Shown piece by piece: positions 14,184-22,591 of a stretch of DNA of 27,321 nt. Below the pieces are notes generated by a model that had not been told where the DNA came from, ran no database searches, and saw nothing but the letters and a program-made list of their open reading frames with translations. The position numbers and the translations under genes were made by a program. This DNA is from a virus, in the IMG/VR virus record IMGVR_UViG_3300047373_000076, positions 1 through 27,321 of that record; one strand, 5' to 3'. Position 1 is the stretch's first letter. Every line of letters starts with the position of its first letter.

Positions 14184-14753
14184 ATGAATATCTTTATATT
14201 AGATAAGTGTCCTGTCAAATCAGCACAGATGCAGTGCGATAAACATGTAGTTAAAATGATCCTAGAAAGTGGTCAAATGCTATCTACTGCACACCGTATG
14301 TTAGACGGTAAACTAACAAAACGTCCATCACAATCAGGCAAGACTATGTCTAAGTATTGGGAGCTATCAGATCCTATTATGGAAAAAGCACTATACAAAG
14401 CTGTGCATACTGGTCACCCATGTACTGTATGGACTATGGAAACTAATTCTAATTACAATTGGCATTACAAACACTTCATTGCTCTATGCGATGAGTATAC
14501 CAAACGTTATGGTAAGGTGCACATGACAGATACTAAACTGCGTGATATACTACGCCGCCCACCTGTAATGACTAACTACAGTAATGAGCGCACACCTTTT
14601 AGACTTGCTATGGGTGCATCACCAGAATGTATTGACCATTCAGATCCTATCGGTTCATACCGTAAGTTCTATCAAACCAAGCAAGAGCGTTTCTCTATGA
14701 CTTGGACTAACTCTATCGTTCCAGATTGGTTTAGATATAACGTAGCTATATAA
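14184..14753 (+). CDS. Conserved phage protein of unknown function, 189 aa
   Basis: Starts at ATG 14184 with GGTGGAG six bases upstream; the longer frame from 14142 runs through the promoter -10 and is rejected. It begins MNIFILDKCPVKSAQMQCDK. CDKHVVKMILESGQMLSTAH is the hallmark of a family common in large phages, with several invariant His, Cys and Asp that could bind a metal or form an active site. Other conserved pieces are HPCTVW, NYNWHYKHF and the C-terminal SYRKFYQ...PDWFRY. Function is not established to my knowledge. Expression is likely early, from its own promoter. Confidence 0.75.
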   Translation: MNIFILDKCPVKSAQMQCDKHVVKMILESGQMLSTAHRMLDGKLTKRPSQSGKTMSKYWELSDPIMEKALYKAVHTGHPCTVWTMETNSNYNWHYKHFIALCDEYTKRYGKVHMTDTKLRDILRRPPVMTNYSNERTPFRLAMGASPECIDHSDPIGSYRKFYQTKQERFSMTWTNSIVPDWFRYNVAI

Positions 14754-14778
14754 GAGCATAACAGATAATGGATGGATC

Positions 14779-15012
14779 ATGCCAGTATATACAATAAGAG
14801 ACAAGCATAGCGGTGAAGAGTGGGATACCGTAATGTCATTTGGTGCTCTACAAGACTATCTCGAAGAAAACCCCAACTTAGTTCAAGCTTTATCAACACC
14901 CAAGATTGTTGCACAAACAGGTGGTACGTTGTCTAGAACATCAGATGGTTGGAAAGATCATCTAAACAATATGCATAAACATGCGGGACGAGAAAGTAAA
15001 ATTAAAACATGA
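14779..15012 (+). CDS. Small conserved phage protein, 77 aa
   Basis: Begins MPVYTIRDKHSGEEWDTVMS. This pattern, followed by LQDYLEENPNLVQALSTPKIV and a TSDGWKDHLNNMHKHAG tail, resembles FmdB-type small regulatory proteins in overall layout, but the zinc-binding cysteines are missing. It overlaps the PhoH gene by four bases (ATGA) and is probably in the same unit. Role unknown. Confidence 0.7.
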   Translation: MPVYTIRDKHSGEEWDTVMSFGALQDYLEENPNLVQALSTPKIVAQTGGTLSRTSDGWKDHLNNMHKHAGRESKIKT

Positions 15013-15704
15013 GTCGGAAGCAGACTACCAAGAGCATGATCCTACGTTTGGATAACATGTCAGAATTTGAACCTATTACCGACAATCAAGCACTAGCATG
15101 TGAAGCATGGGAAGAAGGAGACAATCTTGTTTTATCAGGATCAGCAGGAACAGGTAAGACTTTTCTTGCTATCTCTTTAGGACTTGAAGAAGTTCTTGAC
15201 AAAGAGACAGAATATGATAAACTAACAGTTATAAGATCTATTGTTCCAACAAGGGACATTGGGTTTTTGCCAGGAAATGAAGACGAAAAGAAACAAGCGT
15301 ATGCATCACCCTATATGGGTATCCTAACTGAGTTGTTCCAAGACAATCAGGCATGGATGAAGCTACAGGCTTCTAACAGCATAGCGTTTGAAAGTACGTC
15401 ATTCATTCGTGGTATTACATTAAATGACACGATTATTGTCGTTGACGAAATGCAGAACTTGACCTTTCACGAGTTGGATTCGGTTATCACTCGTATTGGC
15501 AACAACTGTAAGATTATCTTCTGCGGAGATTTCCATCAGTCGGATTTCCGCTTTGAAGACGAGAAGAATGGACTGCCACCTTTTTTGAATATTCTTGAGC
15601 AGATGAGAGACTTCACGACTGTAAATTTTGATTGGAAAGACATTGTACGATCAGGTATTGTACGAGACTATATAATGACTAAGGAAATGAATGGAATAAG
15701 GTAA
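15009..15704 (+). CDS. phoH: PhoH-like P-loop ATPase
   Basis: 231 aa, the usual size of phage PhoH proteins. Walker A is GSAGTGKT (44-51). The PhoH-type segment VPTRDIGFLPGNEDEK (80-94) carries the conserved GFLPG. Walker B is IIVVDEMQN (142-150, D146-E147), and IIFCGDFHQSD is the following sensor region. PhoH proteins are ATPases with RNA/DNA-related roles and are very common in marine phages; their role in infection is unsettled. Overlaps its neighbours on both sides, so translation is coupled. Confidence 0.9.
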   Translation: MSRKQTTKSMILRLDNMSEFEPITDNQALACEAWEEGDNLVLSGSAGTGKTFLAISLGLEEVLDKETEYDKLTVIRSIVPTRDIGFLPGNEDEKKQAYASPYMGILTELFQDNQAWMKLQASNSIAFESTSFIRGITLNDTIIVVDEMQNLTFHELDSVITRIGNNCKIIFCGDFHQSDFRFEDEKNGLPPFLNILEQMRDFTTVNFDWKDIVRSGIVRDYIMTKEMNGIR

Positions 15705-15862
15705 TGGCTAAATTTGCTAGGTACGATCCAAGAAACAAGAAGATGAATAGGAATAAGACGAAAGCAATCAATAAAGATTTCCGTATTAAACCTATTGAGA
15801 AGAAAGTGAAAGATATAAAGAATGAGGAAGTTCAATCACACTCCACTGGACTTAGGGTATGA
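15704..15862 (+). CDS. Small basic phage protein, 52 aa
   Basis: Starts at the TAATG overlap after PhoH and ends 41 bases inside the next gene. The sequence begins MAKFARYDPRNKKMNRNK, a start I recognise from small basic proteins of T4-like marine phages, and continues Lys-rich. Probably nucleic-acid associated; no function known. Confidence 0.7.
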   Translation: MAKFARYDPRNKKMNRNKTKAINKDFRIKPIEKKVKDIKNEEVQSHSTGLRV

Positions 15863-16508
15863 AGATTTACTTGCTGAAACCGCATCAACTGGTAGAACGT
15901 ATGTATGTCCAGAAGGTAATAGATATCCTAGTATCACCACTGTGCTATCAATACTCAGTCGGGACTCAATCGCAAAATGGCGAAAAAAAGTAGGTGAAGA
16001 GGAAGCTAATAGGGTTTCACATCGTGCTTCTACAAGAGGTACGGCAGTTCACGACATTGTTGAAAAGTATTTAGATAATGAAAACATAGATCCAACTAAA
16101 TATACATTAGATGTAATACAAAGTTGGATGAACCTTATGCCCATCTTAGATGAGCGTATTGGCGACATCTTTATTCAAGAAGCTCCACTCTACTCCAAAC
16201 ATCTTGGTGTGGCAGGTAGAGTTGACTGCGTTGGATACTTTGATGGTGTGCCTAGTATAATTGATTTTAAAACGAGTAAAAGACCGAAGAAACGTGAATG
16301 GGTAACAAGTTATTTTGCACAAGAAGCCGCATATGCAATTATGTGGGAAGAAAGAACTGGAATGCCTATCACAAACCTTGTAACAATAATGGATGTAGAT
16401 GGACATGAACCTGTCGTATATAAAGAACACCGTGATACTTGGGTCCCCAAGTTACTTGAGACAATTGATCTCTACTGGAATGACAAAAAGAAAAACACTC
16501 TCAATTAA
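15822..16508 (+). CDS. PD-(D/E)XK exonuclease, RecB/Cas4-like, 228 aa
   Basis: Motifs of the RecB-type nuclease fold appear in order: RGTAVHDIVE with H77, GRVDCVGYFDG with D135, IIDFKTSK with D148 and K150, and Q167-E-A-A-Y171 (QxxxY). These are the metal-binding and catalytic residues of the family. The protein probably trims DNA ends during phage recombination or host DNA breakdown. Start ATG 15822 overlaps the previous small gene by 41 bases. Substrate polarity cannot be read from sequence. Confidence 0.85.
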   Translation: MRKFNHTPLDLGYEDLLAETASTGRTYVCPEGNRYPSITTVLSILSRDSIAKWRKKVGEEEANRVSHRASTRGTAVHDIVEKYLDNENIDPTKYTLDVIQSWMNLMPILDERIGDIFIQEAPLYSKHLGVAGRVDCVGYFDGVPSIIDFKTSKRPKKREWVTSYFAQEAAYAIMWEERTGMPITNLVTIMDVDGHEPVVYKEHRDTWVPKLLETIDLYWNDKKKNTLN

Positions 16509-16608
16509 ACAATGGGAACGTAAACGGAATGGGAAGATGAACCTTGTATGGATGCTTGGTTCATTCTACTGTTTAAACAACTGGACTGATTGGAAACTAG
16601 GAAAATGA
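16480..16608 (+). CDS. Mini-protein, 42 aa
   Basis: A short frame starting 29 bases before the exonuclease stop and ending in an ATGA overlap with the next gene. It begins MTKRKTLSIKQWERKRNGKM, then a tryptophan-rich, moderately hydrophobic segment (LVWMLGSFYCLNNW). The Shine-Dalgarno is poor, so it relies on coupling. A longer in-frame start at 16399 lies wholly inside the exonuclease gene and is rejected. Real gene is likely but not certain. Confidence 0.5.
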   Translation: MTKRKTLSIKQWERKRNGKMNLVWMLGSFYCLNNWTDWKLGK

Positions 16609-16829
16609 ATATCTTCTCCATCTTAAACCTACGTACTGAATTTGATGAAGTTATGCGTAAGTCTAATAAGTCATGTAAAAGTGATATAGATAGTTTAAGA
16701 GCTTTTGTAAAGCAATGTACTAGACCGTCTAAGGCATGTGTATTGGCTAAAGCTATTATAGGAGAAATCAATGGAACAGAAACCAAATTCGTTCGGGGTG
16801 ACACCAAAGGTACTATGCGCAGACTCTGA
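16605..16829 (+). CDS. Small hypothetical protein, 74 aa
   Basis: ATG 16605 overlaps the previous stop (ATGA). The product begins MNIFSILNLRTEFDEVMRKS and is helical and basic with three Cys. Its last 59 bases overlap the next gene, whose own Shine-Dalgarno lies within it. A TTG at 16590 is an alternative start. No family recognised. Confidence 0.55.
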   Translation: MNIFSILNLRTEFDEVMRKSNKSCKSDIDSLRAFVKQCTRPSKACVLAKAIIGEINGTETKFVRGDTKGTMRRL

Positions 16830-17136
16830 CCTTAATAAGGCAGACAGTAATAACGATGGTGTTATCACAGACGCAGAAATAGCTCGTCAAGAGAGAATGA
16901 TTCGTCTCGAAAACGAAGATAAAAAAGAAGATGCCCAACGACAAATGGCTTGGTTTTGTCTTGTGGGAATGCTTGGATATCCGTTTGCAGTTATCCTAGC
17001 CGTTGTGTTTGGAGTAGACAGTGCCGCTAAAATCCTAGGAGATATGGCGGGCGTATATTTCATTGCGGTTGCAGGAATAATTGCGGCATTCTTTGGTGCC
17101 GCCGCTATCAAGTCTAACGCCGCCGCCAAGAAGTAA
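16771..17136 (+). CDS. EF-hand membrane protein with two transmembrane helices, 121 aa
   Basis: ATG 16771 has AGGAG six bases upstream. Residues 25-36 (DSNNDGVITDAE) form a complete EF-hand calcium loop with D25, N27, D29 and E36. Two hydrophobic helices follow: about 59-81 (WFCLVGMLGYPFAVILAVVF) and about 89-113 (LGDMAGVYFIAVAGIIAAFF). The C terminus is Ala/Lys. Such EF-hand plus two-helix proteins occur in other large phages. The topology would suit a holin or a calcium-sensing membrane protein, but neither is shown. Confidence 0.75.
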   Translation: MEQKPNSFGVTPKVLCADSDLNKADSNNDGVITDAEIARQERMIRLENEDKKEDAQRQMAWFCLVGMLGYPFAVILAVVFGVDSAAKILGDMAGVYFIAVAGIIAAFFGAAAIKSNAAAKK

Positions 17137-17151
17137 TTATGAAAGTTTGTT

Positions 17152-17937
17152 ATGAAAAGATTAATCTATCAAGTGTATGTTGGGGCAAGATCTAACTTAT
17201 ACGATTGGTGTACTGAAAGTGTAAAGGCATATGCAGAAAGCATTAATGCCGATTATATCTTACAGACAATGCCCAAACTGTTTATCAAACCAGATCCCTT
17301 TACTACTAATCGTAGTGAGGGTGCTTCTCGTTTAGGATACCTTCCTATCTTTGAGAAAGAGAATGCCTTTGAGTATTTCCCTGAGTATGATCAGATAGCT
17401 ATCATTGACAGTGACATCTACATTCGTGAGAACTCTCCCAATGTATTTGATGAGATAGGTGATAACGACTTCGCAGGTGTCTATGAACGTGAGATGCCAG
17501 TCACTCCCGAATACGCTAATAAGATCCGTAACTATTCTAGAATGCAGTATAGTTCTCTTGACGGTCAGTCAGGTATGGACTTCGACTTCGATCATCCTAA
17601 TGGTGGTGCGTTTATGAATATGGGCATGATGGTCATGAATAAATCGTTCTCAAAACAATTAAATGGTATGTCACCCAAAGAGTGGATCACCCAACCTATG
17701 TTTAAAGCATTCGTTGATGGTAAGGGTACGTGGAAGTGGTCAACAGATCAGACACTGCTTAACACATTTATTAACATGAATAAGATCAGTGTAAAACATC
17801 TTGACTATAAGTTCAATGCATTGTATACTGCAATTCCTAATGACTATTTGAAAGAAGCACATTTTATCCACTTCTTCCTTAAGGATAAGCTTCCTAACAG
17901 AGGTGAGAATGTAGAGGAGCTAAAGCAAATTGTCTAA
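17152..17937 (+). CDS. GT-A glycosyltransferase, GT8-like, 261 aa
   Basis: Starts the glycosyltransferase run. The fold begins with KRLIYQVYVG, an AYAESINADYIL helix-strand and then IAIIDSDIYI with D86-S-D88, the DxD motif that binds the metal-nucleotide sugar. GGAFMNMGMMVMNKS later fits the GT8-type acceptor region, and AHFIHFFLKDK fits the C-terminal His. The sugar and acceptor are unknown. Overlaps the next gene by eight bases. Likely a cytoplasmic enzyme that modifies virion, glycan or other phage-specified acceptors. Confidence 0.75.
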   Translation: MKRLIYQVYVGARSNLYDWCTESVKAYAESINADYILQTMPKLFIKPDPFTTNRSEGASRLGYLPIFEKENAFEYFPEYDQIAIIDSDIYIRENSPNVFDEIGDNDFAGVYEREMPVTPEYANKIRNYSRMQYSSLDGQSGMDFDFDHPNGGAFMNMGMMVMNKSFSKQLNGMSPKEWITQPMFKAFVDGKGTWKWSTDQTLLNTFINMNKISVKHLDYKFNALYTAIPNDYLKEAHFIHFFLKDKLPNRGENVEELKQIV

Positions 17938-18724
17938 TCTAATATATCAATACTATCAAGGGAATGTAACTACTGGCATATGGGCAGGGGTTAAACTCAT
18001 GAAAGCCTATGCTGAAAGAATTGGTGCTGAGTACATTTTTGATAACAATCCAAATTGGATACACACCACACTATCTCCATACTATGGCGCATTTCGTCCA
18101 GTGATTGATCCTGAGTTTAATAAGTATGACAATATCCTATTTGCAGATTGTGATATCATTCCTATTGATGGCCTTACTGATAACATCTTTGATGAGATGG
18201 ATGATCACGATCTATTGCTTGCCGAAGAATGGAACCAACCAGAAGCAAGAGCCAAATATAATGTTGGTGGTATTACTGGTGCTAGAGATGATGAGTGGGC
18301 AGAATGGGCTAAACAGACATATGGGGTGACTGTGCCAAGAACTGAAAGTGGTAGGGTAAGAGTATTTAATTCTGGCGTTGTCTTGTACTCCAAAGAGGGA
18401 CGAAAGAAGTTTCGTGACCTTGTTGGTGACTTTCCTCTGTCTGTTGCACTTTACATAAGTGGAGCCAATAGATTTCCTAAATTCTATACACTTGATCAGA
18501 ACTACTTAAATATAATGATGTGTGGTGTCAATTGGGGATTGTTAGACTATAAGTGGAATAGTTCAGTAAGCTATGTGCCACAAACACAAGATCCAAGACC
18601 TGTACTTGATTTAAGAACAAAAGATACTAAGTTTGTTCACGTACAAATAAGAGGTAAAGGAGACTTTCCTATATGGAAGATGCAGAAGATTGCTGATAAA
18701 CCTGTGGAAGAATGGAAGCTATGA
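17930..18724 (+). CDS. GT-A glycosyltransferase-like protein, 264 aa
   Basis: Related in plan to the previous gene: NLIYQYYQG, MKAYAERIGAEYIFD, then ILFADCDIIPI with D73-C-D75 as DxD. VFNSGVVLYS (about 144-153) is the usual N-S-G acceptor-side motif and TKFVHVQIRGKGD is the C-terminal His segment. The shared beginning (IYQ-Y-G...KAYAE-I-A-YI) suggests duplication and divergence from its neighbour. Substrates unknown. Confidence 0.75.
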   Translation: MSNLIYQYYQGNVTTGIWAGVKLMKAYAERIGAEYIFDNNPNWIHTTLSPYYGAFRPVIDPEFNKYDNILFADCDIIPIDGLTDNIFDEMDDHDLLLAEEWNQPEARAKYNVGGITGARDDEWAEWAKQTYGVTVPRTESGRVRVFNSGVVLYSKEGRKKFRDLVGDFPLSVALYISGANRFPKFYTLDQNYLNIMMCGVNWGLLDYKWNSSVSYVPQTQDPRPVLDLRTKDTKFVHVQIRGKGDFPIWKMQKIADKPVEEWKL

Positions 18725-18740
18725 CGAAAAAGGAACTAAT

Positions 18741-19310
18741 ATGATTAATGTTGAACTAGGCCATGTAAAGAATTTGGTAGAATTTTATGATGAGATCCGT
18801 AGTGGTCAAGAGGGAGAACATGGAGATGATTATTGTGGTCAACATGATGCTATCAAGTTCTATGCTAAAGATTGTGACAGTTATAGAGAACTAGGAACAC
18901 ACCAAGGTGGCACATTAGCCAATGCACTTCTCAGTGGTTTTGATTATGTAGAAGGTGTTGATATTGATATGCATCGTTATCGCAAATTCTGTCAACCCCA
19001 TGCAGAACACTATGCACGAGAGAATGGCATTCAGTTAGTTATTAAAGAAGTTGATAGTGCAGGTTTGGGTGCTGTGGGTAGACAAGTAGATATGCTGTTG
19101 ATCGATAGTATTCACAAAGCCTACCATATGACAAAAGAATTAGACCTACATGCTCCTCTTGCTAGGAAGTATATTGTAGCACACGACACAAACACAGTTC
19201 CAGAACTACAAGCTTGTCTTGAGAGGTTCTGCCAAAAGAACTCCGAGTGGAGCATCATTGAACGTGGAGTTGTTAATGTTGGCTTTACGGTGTTACAGAA
19301 GAATGCCTAA
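18741..19310 (+). CDS. SAM-dependent methyltransferase-like protein (O-methyltransferase type), 189 aa
   Basis: ATG 18741 with AAAAGGAA about seven bases upstream. Motif I is ELGTHQGGTLA (50-60), acidic motif II is GVDID (72-76), and VDMLLIDSIHKAYHM (116-130) with D122 and H125 fits a metal-assisted site; VAHDT (146-150) follows. This layout resembles class I sugar/rhamnosyl O-methyltransferases (CmcI or Methyltransf_24 type). Placed inside the glycosyltransferase run, it probably methylates a sugar made by its neighbours. Confidence 0.7.
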   Translation: MINVELGHVKNLVEFYDEIRSGQEGEHGDDYCGQHDAIKFYAKDCDSYRELGTHQGGTLANALLSGFDYVEGVDIDMHRYRKFCQPHAEHYARENGIQLVIKEVDSAGLGAVGRQVDMLLIDSIHKAYHMTKELDLHAPLARKYIVAHDTNTVPELQACLERFCQKNSEWSIIERGVVNVGFTVLQKNA

Positions 19311-19977
19311 TATAATATTACAACACTTCGATGGAGAGCTACGTGAACTAGATCTTCTATCTATGACAAACATTCAAAATTATGCAAAAGATGTTGGTGC
19401 AGACTATCAACTTGTCAAAGGCATGCCATTCCGTGATCATCTAACAGCACCTTGTCAGAAGGTGTTCATGATCGACGAACAGTATGATGATTATGATGAT
19501 GTTCTAATGTTAGACATTGACATGTTTGTACCAAAGAATATGAATAAGAACATATTTGATGAAGTGGGTGTTGGTTTATACAATCCTATTCAACAGAATT
19601 TACATGCCAAGTTGGTGAGACAACACTCTTTCCAAGGATCCATGGAAGCTCCTTATTGGGGTGGTGCTATCTACAAGATGGATAGAGCATTACGTCAAAA
19701 GCTGAGATCTGGATTAGGTGGTAATGAGAATTGGATGAATGCGTACAATCAACCATATCAGTGGGAAGACGAAGGCATCTTTCATACACTTGCTTTTAGA
19801 ACAGGTGTTAAGATATCCGATGATCAGTTCTTACATCCAAAGTGGTGCTATGACAACTATCTAGAATATCCACAATACGCTGGAATGATCCATGTGCGTA
19901 CAAAGATTACACCCACAGGACCTAAGCAAGAGAAGATCAAAAACTATAGAGCATTAGTGGAAAGGGGTATTTTATAA
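19303..19977 (+). CDS. GT-A glycosyltransferase-like protein, 224 aa
   Basis: ATG 19303 overlaps the methyltransferase stop by eight bases; the longer frame from 19219 lies inside that gene and is rejected. MPNIILQHFDGELRELD opens the fold, NYAKDVGADYQLV is the typical helix-strand, and VLMLDIDMFV carries D71-I-D73 (DxD). YWGGAIYKM is the acceptor-side motif and GMIHVRTK the C-terminal His segment. Nucleotide sugar not identifiable. Confidence 0.72.
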   Translation: MPNIILQHFDGELRELDLLSMTNIQNYAKDVGADYQLVKGMPFRDHLTAPCQKVFMIDEQYDDYDDVLMLDIDMFVPKNMNKNIFDEVGVGLYNPIQQNLHAKLVRQHSFQGSMEAPYWGGAIYKMDRALRQKLRSGLGGNENWMNAYNQPYQWEDEGIFHTLAFRTGVKISDDQFLHPKWCYDNYLEYPQYAGMIHVRTKITPTGPKQEKIKNYRALVERGIL

Positions 19978-20672
19978 TGGAAGCCCTTGTTATTACCATA
20001 AAGGGTAATGAATTAAGTGAAACTGCCGCCGCTAACTGTATTGCATCTTCAGCTAAGTTGGATAATAAATTTAGAGTAAAGACCTTTGAAGCTACCACAC
20101 CAGAAGATGTTGAAGAGTGGGTTAAGGCATACAAGCTTACATGGAATTGGCCTTGGGATGGTGAGATCCATGACATGGCCTCTGGACTTAGGAAGGTGGC
20201 ATATCAAACGGCTAACCGACATGCTCGTGTGGCATGTTCAATGAGTCATTTTAGATTATGGGATAGATGTTCTAGAAACAAATCGCCTATGCTTATACTA
20301 GAGCATGATGCAATATTTACAGACAAGATTAACGTTAAGACCTACCTAAACAAGGGATTTAATATCATAGGTATTAATTCTCCACTAGGAGCAACACGTA
20401 AGTCACAACAATTCCATGATATAATACAGAACAGAAAAGAAGTTATACAACCAGTTCCCCATATAGATGGTTGGGGTGTGCCTCAAGGTATCGCTGGAAA
20501 CAGTGCATATATACTAACACCAGATGGGGCTGATGATTTGCTGAGAGCATCCTATCAGTATGGTCTGTGGCCTAATGATGCTATAATGTGTAGACAGATG
20601 ATAAAGCATATAGGTGTGACTAAGAAGTATTACACTACAATTCAACGTACTAGGAGTACGACTACGTTATGA
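19977..20672 (+). CDS. GT25-family-like glycosyltransferase, 231 aa
   Basis: MEALVITIKGNELSETAA is the characteristic opening of GT25 (LPS/LOS-type) transferases. The signature ACSMSHFRLW (86-95) and PMLILEHDAIF with E109-H-D111 (ExD/DxD equivalent) match the family. AGNSAYILTPDGADDLL is the following conserved block. In bacteria GT25 enzymes add galactose or similar sugars to surface glycans. The start overlaps the previous stop by one base. Confidence 0.78.
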   Translation: MEALVITIKGNELSETAAANCIASSAKLDNKFRVKTFEATTPEDVEEWVKAYKLTWNWPWDGEIHDMASGLRKVAYQTANRHARVACSMSHFRLWDRCSRNKSPMLILEHDAIFTDKINVKTYLNKGFNIIGINSPLGATRKSQQFHDIIQNRKEVIQPVPHIDGWGVPQGIAGNSAYILTPDGADDLLRASYQYGLWPNDAIMCRQMIKHIGVTKKYYTTIQRTRSTTTL

Positions 20673-21319
20673 GAGCATTTGTTATCACAATAAAAGATAA
20701 TCCACAGAGTGTGGAGATGTCTGATCGTTGCATCAAATCATTTAAAAAGCATAATGATGATAGTATAGAAGCATTTGATGCTATAACACCAGAAACAACT
20801 GAAGTGTTTTCTTTGGCACATTACCACGGAGTTCCTGTAAAGAACTTCTTAGAGAAATACTCTAGATATGATAGATGTGTATCCGCATTCCTATCACATT
20901 TTCTTTTATGGAAGAAGTGTATTGAGCTAGACGAATCTATTATCATATTCGAACACGATGCTGTTGTTAAAGCACCCATTCCTAAGATGCCATTCAACGG
21001 ACTTGTGAACATTGGAAAACCAAGCTATGGTAAATACCTCATACCTAACCTAGGTCTTGGTAAATTGGTTTCAAAACAATACTTACCCGGAGCACATGCG
21101 TATGCTATTACACCCAAGGGTGCTGAAGCTATCATTGCCGAGACAGTATTCAATGCACAACCAACAGACGTTTATCTTAACAATAGATTATTTCCATGGA
21201 TTGAAGAGTACTACCCATGGCCTGTAGATTGTGAAGATAGTTTTACAACTATTCAGAATGAGACAGGTTGTTTAGCCAAACATAATTATGGAAACGGAGA
21301 AGACTATGGGATTATCTAG
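20669..21319 (+). CDS. GT25-family-like glycosyltransferase, paralogue of the preceding gene, 216 aa
   Basis: Same architecture as the previous gene: MRAFVITIKDNPQSVEMS, AFLSHFLLWKKC (73-84) with S76-H77, IIIFEHDAVV with E95-H-D97, and GAHAYAITPKGAEAII. The EHD triplet and the ITIK opening are shared with its upstream neighbour, pointing to tandem duplication. It overlaps that gene by four bases (ATGA) and the next by 14. Confidence 0.76.
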   Translation: MRAFVITIKDNPQSVEMSDRCIKSFKKHNDDSIEAFDAITPETTEVFSLAHYHGVPVKNFLEKYSRYDRCVSAFLSHFLLWKKCIELDESIIIFEHDAVVKAPIPKMPFNGLVNIGKPSYGKYLIPNLGLGKLVSKQYLPGAHAYAITPKGAEAIIAETVFNAQPTDVYLNNRLFPWIEEYYPWPVDCEDSFTTIQNETGCLAKHNYGNGEDYGII

Positions 21320-21938
21320 TAAACAATTCAATAAACTTTATATAACAGGTTGTGATAAGAATACAGACTGGATGCTACCTTGGTTCGAAGAGAACTTTAC
21401 TCTACACAATCAAGATGCACAATTGGCTGTATATGAGTTCGATACATTCAGAGAGGATTTGGAAGGTTGGTTTAAGAAACCTGCAGCGATGATAGATGCG
21501 TCTCAGATTGCAGATCAGGTTGTTTGGATTGATACCGACTGCCACATCAAGGGCAATCTAGATGGGATCTTTAATCACATCACACCCAATAAACTTACTA
21601 TGGCTATTGATCGTCCTTGGACTACACGCCGTTCTAATCGTGGAACTTGGTATAATAGTGGTGTTGTGGGCTTTGAAGGTGTTCCACCAGTACTATCCGA
21701 ATGGGCTAGATACATTCAAGATGGCTTGACAAAAGAAGTTGGTGATCAGGAAGTATTGAACTGGATGTTAGGTGGGGATCCTATTAGAGAGATTACTCAC
21801 ATGAATACATTGCCACCTATGTACAATTTTCTACGCCTAGATATACAAGATGAGTACCCAGGATATGAGAGTGCTAAGGTTGTGCACTGGACAGGTGGTA
21901 AGGGTAAAGAAGTAATTAAAGAGATGATGAATGTCTGA
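21306..21938 (+). CDS. GT-A glycosyltransferase-like protein, 210 aa
   Basis: ATG 21306 has GGAG six bases upstream; ATG 21288 lies further inside the previous gene. VVWIDTDCHIKG contains D76-T-D78 (DxD). TWYNSGVVGF is the N-S-G acceptor motif and AKVVHWTGGKGKEV the C-terminal His segment typical of GT8-like folds. The only GCWGC pentamer found in the window (21483-21487) lies in this gene. Substrate unknown. Confidence 0.73.
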   Translation: MGLSSKQFNKLYITGCDKNTDWMLPWFEENFTLHNQDAQLAVYEFDTFREDLEGWFKKPAAMIDASQIADQVVWIDTDCHIKGNLDGIFNHITPNKLTMAIDRPWTTRRSNRGTWYNSGVVGFEGVPPVLSEWARYIQDGLTKEVGDQEVLNWMLGGDPIREITHMNTLPPMYNFLRLDIQDEYPGYESAKVVHWTGGKGKEVIKEMMNV

Positions 21939-22530
21939 AGATATTGTTAATGTTATTGGTAATGGTCAGTCCGCTGGATATTTCAAGGAAGATCAAAAGG
22001 GCATTCGCCTAACGTGTAATCTACCACCATTTGAAGTGAAGAATGTATTTGCAACTATTATGGTTGACTTCAAGATGATGAGAGCAATCCAAGAAGGAAG
22101 TGTAACAGTTCCTGGTCATTGGATACTTGGTAACAGACCTAAGATCCACATGGAACAAAACTCTAGCTTTTACATGAAGCATGCCTCACAGATACGAGGC
22201 TTCTATCTAGAAGTACCACCATATGCACGTAATGCCACAGATTTTAATTGTGGACATGTAGCAACTCACTATGGTGTGAGTAGATGGAAACCAAAAGTAT
22301 GTAACATGTTTGGATTTAACTCTATCTTTGACTTTGACATGACAAGTGCTACAGACTTCTATCTCGAATCAGATCGTGGTGATATAAACAATAATAGATT
22401 AGCAAACAATTGGAGAGGTATTTGGCCTCAGTTGTTTAATGAATTTCCAGATACAGAATTTAGGCTACACCACAAGCATGCTAATGCTAAAATGCAGTGT
22501 CCCAAAAATGTCACTATTATTACTCCTTGA
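21931..22530 (+). CDS. Unassigned protein of the glycosyltransferase cluster, 199 aa
   Basis: Begins MSEDIVNVIGNGQSAGYF. The GNGxS turn after a beta strand resembles the nucleotide-binding loop at the N terminus of DUF115 or sialyltransferase-like proteins, and FNCGHVATHYGV and MFGFNSIFDFDMTSATDFY are further conserved-looking blocks. It overlaps the preceding glycosyltransferase by eight bases and ends the cluster, so it probably belongs to the same pathway. Glycosyltransferase activity is a guess. Confidence 0.6.
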   Translation: MSEDIVNVIGNGQSAGYFKEDQKGIRLTCNLPPFEVKNVFATIMVDFKMMRAIQEGSVTVPGHWILGNRPKIHMEQNSSFYMKHASQIRGFYLEVPPYARNATDFNCGHVATHYGVSRWKPKVCNMFGFNSIFDFDMTSATDFYLESDRGDINNNRLANNWRGIWPQLFNEFPDTEFRLHHKHANAKMQCPKNVTIITP

Positions 22531-22555
22531 CATCAATTAGAACGTTTGTTATTAT
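22527..22555 (+). promoter_or_regulatory. Extended -10 sigma70-type promoter
   Basis: TTGACA (22527-22532), 17-base spacer, TGT plus TATTAT (22550-22555). The -35 overlaps the stop codon of the previous gene. Predicted start near 22562. A late-type TATAAATA box overlaps its -10, giving an early/late pair in front of the small genes at 22592 and 22629. Confidence 0.7.
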
Positions 22556-22562
22556 ATAAATA
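22555..22562 (+). promoter_or_regulatory. T4-type late promoter box TATAAATA
   Basis: A second intergenic copy of the exact octamer TATAAATA, sharing its first base with the sigma70 -10 just upstream. It would start RNA near 22570, before the small gene at 22592. Confidence 0.5.
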
Positions 22563-22591
22563 ATAAAGCGACTAAAGAAGGATCATTAACT

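Noticed and set aside
16399-16608. 69-aa frame overlapping the exonuclease gene
   Set aside because: The first 80 bases are out of frame inside a well-supported nuclease; only the part from ATG 16480 is plausible.
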